Source of the DNA: Granulicella arctica
GTDB lineage: Bacteria; Acidobacteriota; Terriglobia; Terriglobales; Acidobacteriaceae
DNA: 64,000 nucleotides
NCBI RefSeq assembly: GCF_025685605.1
Contig: NZ_JAGTUT010000001.1
Location: 2,604,001 to 2,668,000 of the forward strand
Reading direction: 5' to 3'
The notes below the pieces were generated by a model that did not search any database, was not told where the DNA came from, and worked only from the letters and a program-made list of their open reading frames with translations. How positions within the stretch are numbered: the first letter of the stretch is position 1; every line of letters begins with the position of its first letter. Of this stretch, positions 1 to 8,800 are shown one piece after another. The translations under genes and the position numbers were made by a program.

Positions 1-1811
1 CCTGCGCCCCCCTCGGTGCCGCCACGCCCCTCACCCAGCGTGCCGACATCACCGGCGGAGCCTGCCCCGGCTTCTACGTTAACCGCGAGCCCTTCCTCGA
101 CGTCATCCGCATGCACCGCGCCGAGGTCAACCACATCGGCAAGTCGAAGACCTCAACCGAGCCCTTCGCCGTTCAAAATTTAGACGGCCTCATCGCCGCC
201 AGCAAGCACGCCTGGGATGGCGCCCTCGCCCACGGTGAGAAGCACGGCTACCGCAACTCGCAGGTCACCGTCCTCGCCCCCACCGGCACCATCGGCTTCA
301 TGATGGATTGCGACACCACCGGCGTCGAGCCCGATCTCGCCCTCGTCAAGTACAAGAAGCTCGTCGGCGGCGGCATGATCAAGATCGTCAACAACACCGT
401 ACCCTCCGCGCTCATCAAGCTCGGCTACACCGAGGCAGAGGTCAACGCCATCGTCAGCTACATCGACGCCACCGGCACCATCGAGGGCGCGCCCGGCGTC
501 AAGCCCGAGCACCTCGCCGTCTTCGATTGCTCCTTCAAGCCCGCCAAGGGAACCCGCAGCATCCACTACATGGGCCACATCAAGATGATGGCCGCAGCCC
601 AGCCCTTCCTCTCCGGAGCCATCTCCAAAACCGTCAACCTCCCGCAGGATTGCTCCGTCGACGACATCGCCGAGGCCTACATCGAGTCCTGGCGACAGGG
701 CATTAAGGCCGTAGCCATCTACCGCGACAACTCCAAGGGAACCCAGCCCCTCAACGTCTCTGCTCAAACGGATGACAACAAGAAGGGTACAAAAGCCGTC
801 GACAAGGTAAGCAACGTAGAGGCTGGCTCCATCGAGATCGACGAGGCCATCGTCGCCGAGAAGGCTGCTGCAGCCAATCGCATCTCCGACCTCGAGCTCC
901 AGCTCACCACCATCAACAACCAGCTCACCGCCATCCTCGCCGCCAGCACGCAGAACTCAGACTCCACCGACGCCCAGGCTCCACCCCGCGCCGTCCGCAA
1001 CCGTCTCCCTTCCGAGCGCGCCTCCGTCACCCACAAGTTCGCCGTAGGCGGACACGAGGGCTACCTCACCGTCGGCCTCTACCCCAACCAGTGCCCCGGC
1101 GAGATCTTCATCCGCATGGCCAAAGAGGGCTCCACCATCTCCGGCCTCATGGATTCCTTCGCCACGGCGATCTCCCTCGCCCTCCAGCACGGCGTCCCCC
1201 TCAAGGTCCTCTGCGAGAAGTTCGCCCACACCCGCTTCGAGCCATCCGGTTGGACCGGCAACCCCGAAATCGGCTACGCCAAGTCCATCATGGATTACAT
1301 CTTCCGCTGGATTCAGCTCCGCTTCCTCTCCGGCCACCAGCTCGACCTCTTCAGCGGTCTCGCCCCCCAGACCCACGTCCCCGTCCACGGCCACATCACC
1401 TCGCCCGCCAATCGTGTCGTCGGATCGAACGGGAGCGAATCATTCACCAGTTCGGTACCCGTCAACACGGTGGTGTCCAGTCAGTCATCGACTGATTCGT
1501 CATCCCGCAGCGAAGCGGAGGGATCTGCTTCTGTACCGGGCGACACCCCAATCCACCCCTTCGAAAGCGAGTACGCCGACCGCACCGCCCCCCAGGGTGG
1601 TATCGCTCCCGACCTCCAGGCCCGCAGCGGCCTCGAACCCTCCACCACAACCTCCTTCGAAGACCGAGGCATCTACCACGCAGCCGACGCCATGAAGGAC
1701 CTCTACGACATGGGCGACTCCCCCTCCTGCGCCACCTGCGGCTCAATAATGACCCGCAGCGGCTCCTGCTACCGCTGCATGTCCTGCGGCAGCACCTCCG
1801 GCTGCAGCTAA
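1..1811 (+). CDS. nrdJ: vitamin B12-dependent ribonucleotide reductase, C-terminal part
   Basis: This is the 3' part of a class II (adenosylcobalamin-dependent) ribonucleotide reductase, which makes deoxyribonucleotides without needing oxygen. The frame is open from base 3, so the gene begins outside the window. Recognisable NrdJ segments are VNREPFLDVIRMHR just before the first internal Met (base 111), APTGTIGFMMDCDTTGVEPD, IKMMAAAQPFLSGAISKTVN and IYRDNSKGTQPLN. The far C-terminus has a CxxC...CxxC cluster (CATCGS, CYRCMSC, final Cys), the usual redox-active or zinc-ribbon tail of NrdJ. Between the last conserved block and this tail lies a Ser/Gly-rich low-complexity linker (about bases 1410-1680) that contains an interspersed repeat translated in frame. 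A strong terminator follows the stop codon. Confidence 0.95.
   Translation, partial: CAPLGAATPLTQRADITGGACPGFYVNREPFLDVIRMHRAEVNHIGKSKTSTEPFAVQNLDGLIAASKHAWDGALAHGEKHGYRNSQVTVLAPTGTIGFMMDCDTTGVEPDLALVKYKKLVGGGMIKIVNNTVPSALIKLGYTEAEVNAIVSYIDATGTIEGAPGVKPEHLAVFDCSFKPAKGTRSIHYMGHIKMMAAAQPFLSGAISKTVNLPQDCSVDDIAEAYIESWRQGIKAVAIYRDNSKGTQPLNVSAQTDDNKKGTKAVDKVSNVEAGSIEIDEAIVAEKAAAANRISDLELQLTTINNQLTAILAASTQNSDSTDAQAPPRAVRNRLPSERASVTHKFAVGGHEGYLTVGLYPNQCPGEIFIRMAKEGSTISGLMDSFATAISLALQHGVPLKVLCEKFAHTRFEPSGWTGNPEIGYAKSIMDYIFRWIQLRFLSGHQLDLFSGLAPQTHVPVHGHITSPANRVVGSNGSESFTSSVPVNTVVSSQSSTDSSSRSEAEGSASVPGDTPIHPFESEYADRTAPQGGIAPDLQARSGLEPSTTTSFEDRGIYHAADAMKDLYDMGDSPSCATCGSIMTRSGSCYRCMSCGSTSGCS
1487..1536 (+). 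repeat. interspersed repeat of the CGTCATCC...AGCGAAGCGGAGGGATCTGC type, inside nrdJ
   Basis: The core reads GTCATCCCGCAGCGAAGCGG followed by AGGGATCTGCTTCT. I recognise this style (GTCATCC...GCGAAGC...GGATCTGC) from intergenic interspersed repeats of Acidobacteria and other high-GC bacteria; that is recollection, not a search. Here it sits inside the reading frame and encodes part of a Ser-rich linker (SSSRSEAEGSAS). A diverged relative lies at 27779-27885. Confidence 0.55.
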
Positions 1812-1832
1812 CGCAGCATCAAACTAACCCAA

Positions 1833-1865
1833 GGGGCGGCCTGATCAGGTCGCCTCTTCTTTTTT
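1833..1865 (+). terminator. Rho-independent terminator after nrdJ
   Basis: A 12-bp stem (GGGGCGGCCTGA at 1833-1844 with TCAGGTCGCCTC at 1845-1856, two G-T pairs) is followed by TTCTTTTTT. It begins 22 bases after the nrdJ stop codon and separates nrdJ from the AT-rich gene at 1879. Confidence 0.85.
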
Positions 1866-1878
1866 ATGGAGTTGTATA

Positions 1879-3450
1879 TTGAGAGGCGCACAATTTGGTG
1901 TCTTTATCAGTTATGAGCAGTACTTTACGAGTGCAGCCTCAGATTCTGATGTTGCGAGGAGACTTTCTAAGTACTCTCTTGAATCGGTACTAACGTTTTG
2001 CCTGCGGATGGGTAGTCAACTATCTTTGTGGAACGGACCCGATAAAGAGTCCTTATTCTTCAGCAGGCAGCTTGTGAGGGCCCTTTACCCGGGAATCTTG
2101 GGCGACATGATCATTTATGACATGACGAGACCAATTACCGCTTTATCACCCAAGAAGGAACCATTCCATCGTCGTCAATTCTTGTATCTCGCTAAAGCGG
2201 CGATGAAACATTGCCCCGAGTATGGTGAAAACTTCATTGCCGCGCCCATAGACCCGGGATTAATACTCTTGATGATCAGCGATCAATTTCATATACAAGA
2301 TCGATCATTCATGGACAGTGTAGATGAAGTCGTTCGATCGAAGCATCTGCTGAGTGAGTTTATCGCAGTCGACGAATATTCTGGAGCCGACACTGCAAGC
2401 ATAGCGGTGCAAGCTTTCGATATGATCTTTATTCATCCTCGAAAACTTCTTCGTCATCCCGATTTCATAGACTTCGAAAAAGTATTTCTCGGAAAAACGG
2501 GATTAGACCTTCGTGTCTATTTCGCGATGTGTTTATCCCTACTTGTTGGGAATTCGGTCTCTTACACCGCAAAAATTGGCTATAAACTCTTTTACCCCAG
2601 CGATTACTGGCAGAAGAGCAACCTATCTATTAAGACGCAAGAGCTCTTCTGGTTACAGGTTGGGGCAACGCGCGAGAAGTTCCGTGCCGAAATTGTCCGT
2701 CGTGACTGTGGCGCAAATGACTTCACAATATTTCGCCAACATCCACTAATAAAAATGGGGAATGTTTATTTTGGGCTTGATTTGGCATTTATCTTACAGA
2801 AACTTTGGGCTGGTGCTTATTGGGAAATTTTTTCGTCTTCCGAGGACGCAAAAAGTAAGTTGCCGAGATTTTGGGGGGCAGTCTTTGAAGAGTACATAAA
2901 TGAAATACTTGGTGCAAACTGCCAAGGCGAAAACCACTTCATACCTTCGCCTCGTTTTGCGCGACATCCAGAAAAGGAGTTTTGCGACGGCATGATCTTG
3001 TGCGGAACAGAGTTAGTAATGATTGAATATAAAGCTTCAATGTTTACTGCTGTATCTAAGTACAGCGGAGTTGTCGAAAATCTAGATGCGGAGATTACAT
3101 TGAAGCTGATTACAAATGAACGCGGAAAGGCGAAAGGTGGTGGCCAATTGGCACGCTCCATTGCGCTTCTTAGAAGTGAGGATAGGGCGACCCTGGTAGA
3201 GGGAGTTGATCTATCTCAGGTAACTAAGATATTCCCTCTGGTTCTTATGTCTGACTCTATTGGGGATTGTTTGTTAATAAGTAAAATCCTTGGTGCGGAG
3301 TTCGACAAGGTGAGCACCCGGTCAGGAGCGAACATCATATGCGAAAGGCTACTTTGTACAGGATGTGCAACATTAAATGATTTTGTTCACACCCTTAGAA
3401 CGAGATCTATGTCGTCCTGGCTGGCTGAATGGGATCGCAAACGACCCTGA
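1879..3450 (+). CDS. unknown protein with C-terminal PD-(D/E)xK nuclease-like motif, AT-rich, probably acquired
   Basis: I do not recognise the family of this 523-residue protein. Residues 366-390 contain Asp370, then twelve residues, then Glu383-Tyr-Lys385 on a hydrophobic strand (LVMIEYKAS), the spacing of the PD-(D/E)xK nuclease fold. A following helix carries Gln423-Leu, as in many such nucleases. Residues 1-350 show no motif I can name; there is no signal peptide or membrane segment. The start is TTG 1879; the frame is open back to a stop at 1825, no in-frame ATG lies upstream, and ATG 1866 is in another frame and soon stops. Base composition and codon use are clearly more AT-rich than both neighbours, which suggests horizontal transfer. 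It stands alone behind the nrdJ terminator. A role in nucleic-acid defence is possible but unproven. Confidence 0.8.
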   Translation: MRGAQFGVFISYEQYFTSAASDSDVARRLSKYSLESVLTFCLRMGSQLSLWNGPDKESLFFSRQLVRALYPGILGDMIIYDMTRPITALSPKKEPFHRRQFLYLAKAAMKHCPEYGENFIAAPIDPGLILLMISDQFHIQDRSFMDSVDEVVRSKHLLSEFIAVDEYSGADTASIAVQAFDMIFIHPRKLLRHPDFIDFEKVFLGKTGLDLRVYFAMCLSLLVGNSVSYTAKIGYKLFYPSDYWQKSNLSIKTQELFWLQVGATREKFRAEIVRRDCGANDFTIFRQHPLIKMGNVYFGLDLAFILQKLWAGAYWEIFSSSEDAKSKLPRFWGAVFEEYINEILGANCQGENHFIPSPRFARHPEKEFCDGMILCGTELVMIEYKASMFTAVSKYSGVVENLDAEITLKLITNERGKAKGGGQLARSIALLRSEDRATLVEGVDLSQVTKIFPLVLMSDSIGDCLLISKILGAEFDKVSTRSGANIICERLLCTGCATLNDFVHTLRTRSMSSWLAEWDRKRP

Positions 3451-3454
3451 GTCC

Positions 3455-3574
3455 ATGGGTTCTTGGAAGGCGAGTACCGAATTTACGGTTGCAGATGCAG
3501 ATCGCCAGTATCTTAAAGACAGGTTTAGCGCGATCACGCAAGAAGTTAATCCTCTACTGGAACTTACAACTTAG
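3455..3574 (+). CDS. possible 39-residue small protein behind the nuclease-like gene
   Basis: ATG 3455 lies four bases after the stop of the preceding gene and opens a 39-codon frame (MGSWKASTEF...NPLLELTT) with the same AT-richer composition. No ribosome binding site is obvious and no family is recognised. It could be a coupled small gene, a decayed 3' end, or chance. The rest of 3575-3658 shows nothing I can interpret. Confidence 0.25.
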   Translation: MGSWKASTEFTVADADRQYLKDRFSAITQEVNPLLELTT

Positions 3575-3658
3575 CTGGTGTGCAAGTCCTCCACGCGTAA
3601 CGCTGTCTGGAAAACCACCTTGAATGTAGTCGTCTGTTTTATGTTGTTGCGCCTACCC

Positions 3659-4171
3659 CTACAAATCCTCCGCCTTGATAAACCCAGGCACCCCAAACTG
3701 CTTCGACCACTTCCGCCAGTACGTATCCGCCCGCTCCGCAATACTCTCCGTCGGATGACTGATCCGCTGCCGAGTGGCCCGCGTGAAATCCTCCTCATTC
3801 ACATGAACGCCCTGCGGCCCCTTCAGCGCAATCATCTCGCTCAGCGTCAGCCCCTCCGGGTCGAAGACCACGGCGGGCCGCTTCCCATAGAACGTATGGT
3901 TCAGGTTCCGATCCACGTCCAGCCGATAGCGCTTGTTCGCGTTCACCTGCCACCCCACCACCGTGCCGGAGTTGTGCCCCATCGTCCCCAGGTACGGCAT
4001 CGTCGGCACCAGCACCACCCCTGTACTGCTCCGAATCCCAAGGTTCATCTGCGCATGGATCAGCGCCTCTTCAATCGAGGAATGCAGGATGCCGCACCCA
4101 AACTCCTTCGGCGTCTTCTCCAGCTTCTCCCGCTGATACTTCGTCAACTCCTTCTCATCCGACCTCGCCAT
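3659..4171 (-). CDS. conserved-looking hypothetical protein, 170 aa
   Basis: This soluble protein has a charged N-terminus and no signal peptide. The start ATG 4171 has a good ribosome binding site (GGGAGAG, six bases upstream). It includes HAQMNLGIRSSTGVVLVPTM and GWQVNANKRYRLDVD, which look like ordered beta-rich sequence, so a real product is likely. The family is not recognised. It is monocistronic, with about 300 bases of leader or noncoding sequence on its upstream side. Confidence 0.7.
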   Translation of the reverse strand: MARSDEKELTKYQREKLEKTPKEFGCGILHSSIEEALIHAQMNLGIRSSTGVVLVPTMPYLGTMGHNSGTVVGWQVNANKRYRLDVDRNLNHTFYGKRPAVVFDPEGLTLSEMIALKGPQGVHVNEEDFTRATRQRISHPTESIAERADTYWRKWSKQFGVPGFIKAEDL

Positions 4172-4405
4172 GGCGCTCTCCCGCCCAACACCCTACCGCC
4201 GAACCTCCATCGAGTAAAGTGAACATCCTCACCCCCGAAACGCGCCCTCCGAAAATCGTGTCAAGCCCCCGCGACCTCCCTCAAAAGTTCACCCTCATCA
4301 AACGCCAATAAAGACGCACCCTTCCGCGCAAGCCAACCTCGAAAATAGTCAAAAATAGTTGGCGGATGAGTTTAGGTCAATCCGGTAAACTGTTAACAGG
4401 GATAA
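4172..4405. other. intergenic region with no gene seen
   Basis: Between the minus-strand hypothetical gene and the structured leader at 4406 I see no supported ORF, repeat or RNA gene. The right half becomes AT-rich and probably contains promoters for the small plus-strand gene at 4473. Confidence 0.5.
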
Positions 4406-4443
4406 AAAGCTGCAAAAGAGCCACCAGGCTCCGCTGCAGCTTT
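4406..4443 (+). promoter_or_regulatory. nested hairpin in the leader of a small gene
   Basis: AAAGCTGC (4406-4413) pairs with GCAGCTTT (4436-4443), and inside it GAGCC (4418-4422) pairs with GGCTC (4427-4431). The structure ends 29 bases before the start codon of the small gene at 4473. It may be an attenuator or an mRNA-stabilising leader; no riboswitch class is recognised. Confidence 0.45.
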
Positions 4444-4472
4444 CCTCATTTAACCCACAAGGAGAAACCAGA

Positions 4473-4682
4473 ATGTCCCGAACCCCGACCGTCGTCAACC
4501 AGAACCCCTTCGCCGACCCAGCCTTCCGCCAGCACTTCCGCGAGGCCCACGCCCAGAACGTGGCCCGCCACATCCCCAAACCACCAACACTCGCACCCGA
4601 ACCGGAACGCGGCCGCAAGACCTGGGACACCCGCCGAAACTATCGCCCGGAACTCGACCGAGAGCATCCACTGTCTCGTTAA
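4473..4682 (+). CDS. small basic hypothetical protein, 69 aa
   Basis: ATG 4473 is preceded by an excellent ribosome binding site (AAGGAG, eight bases upstream), the main reason to believe this gene. The protein is rich in Pro, Arg and His, lacks signal or membrane sequence, and is probably largely disordered (FADPAFRQHFREAHAQNVARH, then Pro/Arg-rich). No family is recognised. It stands alone behind a structured leader. Confidence 0.6.
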   Translation: MSRTPTVVNQNPFADPAFRQHFREAHAQNVARHIPKPPTLAPEPERGRKTWDTRRNYRPELDREHPLSR

Positions 4683-4706
4683 CCCATTTCGTTTGTGTAC
4701 TTTGCC

Positions 4707-4733
4707 CCTAAGTCCATTCCTTTGAATACTTTG
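4707..4733 (+). repeat. 27-bp interspersed motif, copy A
   Basis: The layout is CCTAAG, fourteen bases, TACTTTG. Two further copies with identical spacing are at 34257-34283 and 46128-46154, all on the plus strand and all in AT-richer intergenic DNA. This copy lies between the small gene at 4473 and the YXWGXW gene at 4873. Confidence 0.45.
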
Positions 4734-4872
4734 AATAGACCTGAGGTCCTAAGTGCTTCATAACAAGCGACCTAGATACTTGGACCAAAACGAAAAAATC
4801 AAAGATTGAAGTCCAAAACGCAACTAATGACTCCCCCTCAGGTCTACACCTCTGGATCATCAAGGAGCCACC

Positions 4873-5175
4873 ATGAACGTCAAAAAGAATCTCCTCATCG
4901 CAACATCGGCCCTTCTCCTCTCCGTAGGAACTGCTGTCGCTGGCGCCCAGATCGTCGTCCGTATCGGCCAACCGCCACCGCGCCCGGTTGAAGTCGTCCC
5001 CGTCGCCCGCCCCGGCTACTACTGGGTCCCCGGCTACCACCGTTGGGACGGCCAGCGCTACGTCTGGACAGCCGGAGCCTACCGCCGTCCACCGCATGCA
5101 GGAGCAGTCTGGTACCCCGGTGAGTGGCGCGGCGAACGCGGCGGCCACGTCTGGCACGAAGGCTACTGGCGCTAG
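4873..5175 (+). CDS. secreted YXWGXW-repeat protein
   Basis: This 100-residue protein begins with a signal peptide (MNVKKNLLIATSALLLSVGTAVAGA) followed by a Pro/Trp/Tyr/Gly-rich body. The repeats GYYWVPGYHRWDGQRYVW, GAVWYPGEWRGERGGHVW and HEGYWR fit the YXWGXW family of small exported proteins of unknown function. Start ATG 4873 follows AAGGAG. The protein is probably periplasmic or envelope-associated. A GC-rich hairpin without a T-run follows at 5183-5212. Confidence 0.85.
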   Translation: MNVKKNLLIATSALLLSVGTAVAGAQIVVRIGQPPPRPVEVVPVARPGYYWVPGYHRWDGQRYVWTAGAYRRPPHAGAVWYPGEWRGERGGHVWHEGYWR

Positions 5176-5182
5176 ACTCACA

Positions 5183-5212
5183 GGCGAGCCCGATCCTCCC
5201 CTCGGGCTCGCC
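5183..5212 (+). terminator. GC-rich hairpin after the YXWGXW gene
   Basis: GGCGAGCCCGA (5183-5193) pairs perfectly with TCGGGCTCGCC (5202-5212) around an eight-base loop. No T-run follows, so it may be a weak terminator or an mRNA 3' stabiliser between this gene and kdsC, which starts 16 bases later. Confidence 0.45.
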
Positions 5213-5227
5213 ACGTATCATCAGGTC

Positions 5228-5815
5228 ATGTCCCTCTCCGCTCAAGACCGAGCCAAAAAGATTAAAGTCATCATCTTCGACGTAGACGGCGTCCTCACCG
5301 ACGGCCAGATCTTCGTCATCCCCGACGCCAACGGAAAGGGAATCGAGGCCAAGGGCTTCGCCGCTCACGACGGCCTCGGCATCTCCCTCGCCCGTCTCGG
5401 CGGCCTGCGCGTCGGCATCATCACCAAGCGCCAATCCCAGACAGTAGCCATCCGCGCCAACGACCTCAAGCTCGAATTCATCTACCAGGGCCAGGCTCAC
5501 AAGCTGTCTGCAATGAACGAGATAGTCGCCAAAGCAGGCATCACCGTAGACGAACTGGCCTACGTCGGAGACGACATCGTAGACCTCCCCATCCTCAGGG
5601 TCTGCGGCCTGGCCATCGCCACCGCCAACGCCCGACCCCAGGTCAAAGGCGCCTGTCACTACACCACCCCCCACCCCGGCGGACAGGGCGCAGGCCGCGA
5701 CGCCATCGACTTCATCCTCGAAGCCCAGGGTTCACTCGACCGGGTCATCGAAGAGTACCTCGAAGCCGACAACCCCGCCGCCGCAGCCTCCGACGTCGGC
5801 AGTGGAAACATGTAG
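5228..5815 (+). CDS. kdsC: 3-deoxy-D-manno-octulosonate 8-phosphate phosphatase
   Basis: KdsC removes phosphate from Kdo-8-P to give Kdo, the sugar that waaA (28840-30165) attaches to lipid A. It is a short HAD-family (C0, no cap) phosphatase. Motif I DVDGVLTDG lies at residues 18-26 (nucleophile Asp18, acid/base Asp20); the Lys motif is in IITKRQS and the metal motif is VGDDIVDLP. The usual KdsC segments AHDGLGISLA and PHPGGQGAGRDAIDFIL are present. The frame is open far upstream, but ATG 5228 gives the standard N-terminus and a normal length of 195 residues; the upstream part only overlaps the YXWGXW gene. The C-terminal 20 residues are an Ala/Ser-rich tail. Confidence 0.93.
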   Translation: MSLSAQDRAKKIKVIIFDVDGVLTDGQIFVIPDANGKGIEAKGFAAHDGLGISLARLGGLRVGIITKRQSQTVAIRANDLKLEFIYQGQAHKLSAMNEIVAKAGITVDELAYVGDDIVDLPILRVCGLAIATANARPQVKGACHYTTPHPGGQGAGRDAIDFILEAQGSLDRVIEEYLEADNPAAAASDVGSGNM

Positions 5816-5848
5816 GCGCACAAAAAGCGAACGCAGTACAATCAGCCA

Positions 5849-8800
5849 ATGGAAATCCCCCCGGAGCTTTCCTGGGCTCATCCAGTCACGGCAGAGTGGT
5901 TCGTCACGAAGTTCGGCACCCCCACCGAGCCGCAGACGCACGGCTGGCCAAGCATCCTAGCAGGCGAGGCGACCCTCATCTCCGCGCCCACTGGATCAGG
6001 CAAAACCCTGGCGGCATTCTTAGTCTGCATCGACAAGCTCCTCCGCCAGTCCATCGACGGCTCCCTCAGCCCCACGACCCAGGTCGTCTACATCTCGCCC
6101 CTCAAGGCCCTCTCGAACGACGTCCAGAAGAACCTCGACGGCCCGCTGGCCGAGATCCAGCAACTAGCCCTGGAGCGCGGCTACCTCTCAACCGGCATCC
6201 GCACCGGCGTCCGAACCGGCGACACCCTCCCCAAAGAGCGCGTCGCCATGCTCAAGCACCCACCCCACATCCTCGTCACGACGCCTGAGTCGCTCTACAT
6301 CCTCCTCACCGCCGGCAAGTCCCGCGAGCACCTGCGCCGCGTCCGGACCATCATCGTCGACGAGATCCACGCTGTCGCCGGCAACAAGCGCGGAGCCCAC
6401 TTAGCCCTCTCGCTCGAACGCCTCACCGCTCTCGTCTGCGGCGAGAATAAGCTGGCCCCCGGAGCCTTCCTCACCGGCTCCGCCGAATGCCCGCAGCGCA
6501 TCGGCCTCTCCGCAACCCAGAACCCCATCGCCCTCGTAGCCGACTTCCTCACCGGCATCGACGCCTCCCGGAAGCCCGCCAACATCATCCAGGTAGGCCA
6601 GCGCCGCGAGCTCGACATCGCCATCGAAGTCCCCAGCGACGAACTCAGCTCCGTCACCACCAACGGCATGTGGGAAGAGATCTTCGACAAGCTAGCCGTC
6701 CACGCCGAGAACCACCGCTCCACCCTGGTCTTCGTCAACACCCGCCGCCTCGTCGAGAAGATCTCCTTCGCCCTCGCCGAACGCCTTGGCATCGAGCACG
6801 TCGCCGCACATCACGGCTCGCTCTCCCGCACCCTCCGCCTCGACGCCGAGCAGCGCCTCAAACGGGGCGAGATCAAGATCCTCGTTGCCACCGGCTCGCT
6901 CGAACTCGGCATCGACATCGGCGACATCGACCTCGTCTGCCAGATCGCCAGCACTCGCAACGTGGCCGTAGCGATGCAGCGCGTCGGTCGTGCCGGCCAC
7001 TGGCGCGGAGCCATTCCGAAGGGCCGCCTCTTCGCCACCACGCGCGACGACCTCCTCGAACAGGCCGCACTCATCCGCAAGATGCGCGCCGGCGAACTCG
7101 ACCTGCTCCAAGTTCCGCCTCAGCCGATGGACGTCCTCATGCAGCAGATCGTCGCCGCATGCGGGGCAGAATCCTGGGATCAGGACGCACTCTATACCGC
7201 CCTGCGCCGCGCCTACGCCTACCGCGACCTCACCCGCGAGCACTTCGACGAACTCATCGGCCTGCTTGCCAACGGCATCGAAGTGAGCCGTGGCCGCTAC
7301 GGCGCCTATCTGCTCCATGACAGCATCCAGCGCCAGCTTCACCCCCGTCGCGGAGCCCGCATGATCGCCATCGCCAACGGCGGCGCAATCCCGGATATCG
7401 CTACCTTCAGCGTCATCCTTCAGCCGGAAGGTGTGCAGATCGCCACGCTTGACGAGCACTTCGCCGTGGACTCGAGCGCCGGCGATGTCATCCTCCTCGG
7501 CAACACCAGCTGGCGCATCCAGCGCGTCGAAGCCGTCGGCCGCGTGCTGGTCGAAGACGCTCACGGCGCACCGCCAAGCCTGCCCTTCTGGGAGGGCGAA
7601 GCACCGCAGCGAACCGCCGTCCTCTGCGACGGCGTAGGCGATCTCCGCGAGCAAATCTCCGAGCGCACGCCAAACGTCTCGCCCGGCTTCCTCTCCGCCT
7701 CGCAGCCCGAGGTAGCCGCTGCCATCGACTGGCTCAGTGAAGTCTGCGGCGTCTGCGCCTCCGGAGCCCTGCAGCTCATTACCTACATCGTCACCGGCCG
7801 CGCCGTGCTCGGAGCCGTCCCGTCTAAGACGACCATCATCGCCGAGCGATTCTTCGACGACGGCGGCGGCATGCAGCTCATCCTGCACGCGCCCTTCGGT
7901 GGCCGCATCAACAAAGCTTGGGGCCTCGCCCTGCGCAAGCGCTTCTGCCGCGGCTTCAATTTCGAGCTACAGGCCGCTACCACCGACAACGGCATCAACA
8001 TCTCGCTCGCCGAGCAGCACAGCTTCCCCCTCTCGGATGTCTTCCGGTTCCTCTCCGAGCACACCGCCAAGGAACTGCTCGAACAGGCTGCCATTGCGTC
8101 ACCCATCTTCAAGAATCGCTGGCGCTGGGCCGCCGGACGCTCCCTGCAACTCCTCCGCATGTCGAAGGGCAAACGCATCGCGCCGCAGATCCAGCGCACC
8201 CGTTCCGAAGACCTGATGGCAAGCGTCTTTCCGCAAGCTGCCGCATGCTTCGAAACCATCGTCGGTGACATCCAGATCCCCGATCACCCGCTCGTCCGCG
8301 AGGTCATGCAAGATGTTCTGCAGGAGGCAATGGACCTCGAAGGGCTTGTCGAGGTGCTACGCGGAATTGCGGACGGGAGCATCCGCTGTCTCGCCGTCGA
8401 CACGCCCGTTCCATCGCAGTTTGCGCACGAGCTTCTCAACGCAAACCCATACGCCTTCCTTGACGAGGCGGGCCTCGAGGAGCGCCGCGCCAAGGCTGTT
8501 TCACTGCGCGGAGGTCTTCCCGATAGCGTCCTCAACCAGACAGGCCGACTCGATCAACACGCCATCGACACCGTACGCCGCGAGTGCTGGCCCGACCTCC
8601 GCGATGAGCACGAACTGCACGATCTGCTCCAAGGCCTTGTCGCACTTCCACTCGCCTCGATCGACACAAAGGATGCACAGCACTGGCCATTCTTCTACGA
8701 AAAGCTGACCCGCACCGGACGCGCCCAGACGGTCGATTGCGCCGGCATTCCCTGCTGGATCGCCACAGAATGTCTTCCGCAGGTAAGTGCGCTGTGGGTT

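Noticed and set aside
3535..3620. tRNA-like or attachment-site-like phrase (GTGCAAGTCCTCCACGC)
   Set aside because: No cloverleaf can be drawn around it and no integrase is near, so neither a tRNA nor an att site is supported.
6692..7888. 398-codon minus-strand frame within lhr
   Set aside because: Lies wholly within the helicase gene, with acidic low-information sequence and no family similarity.
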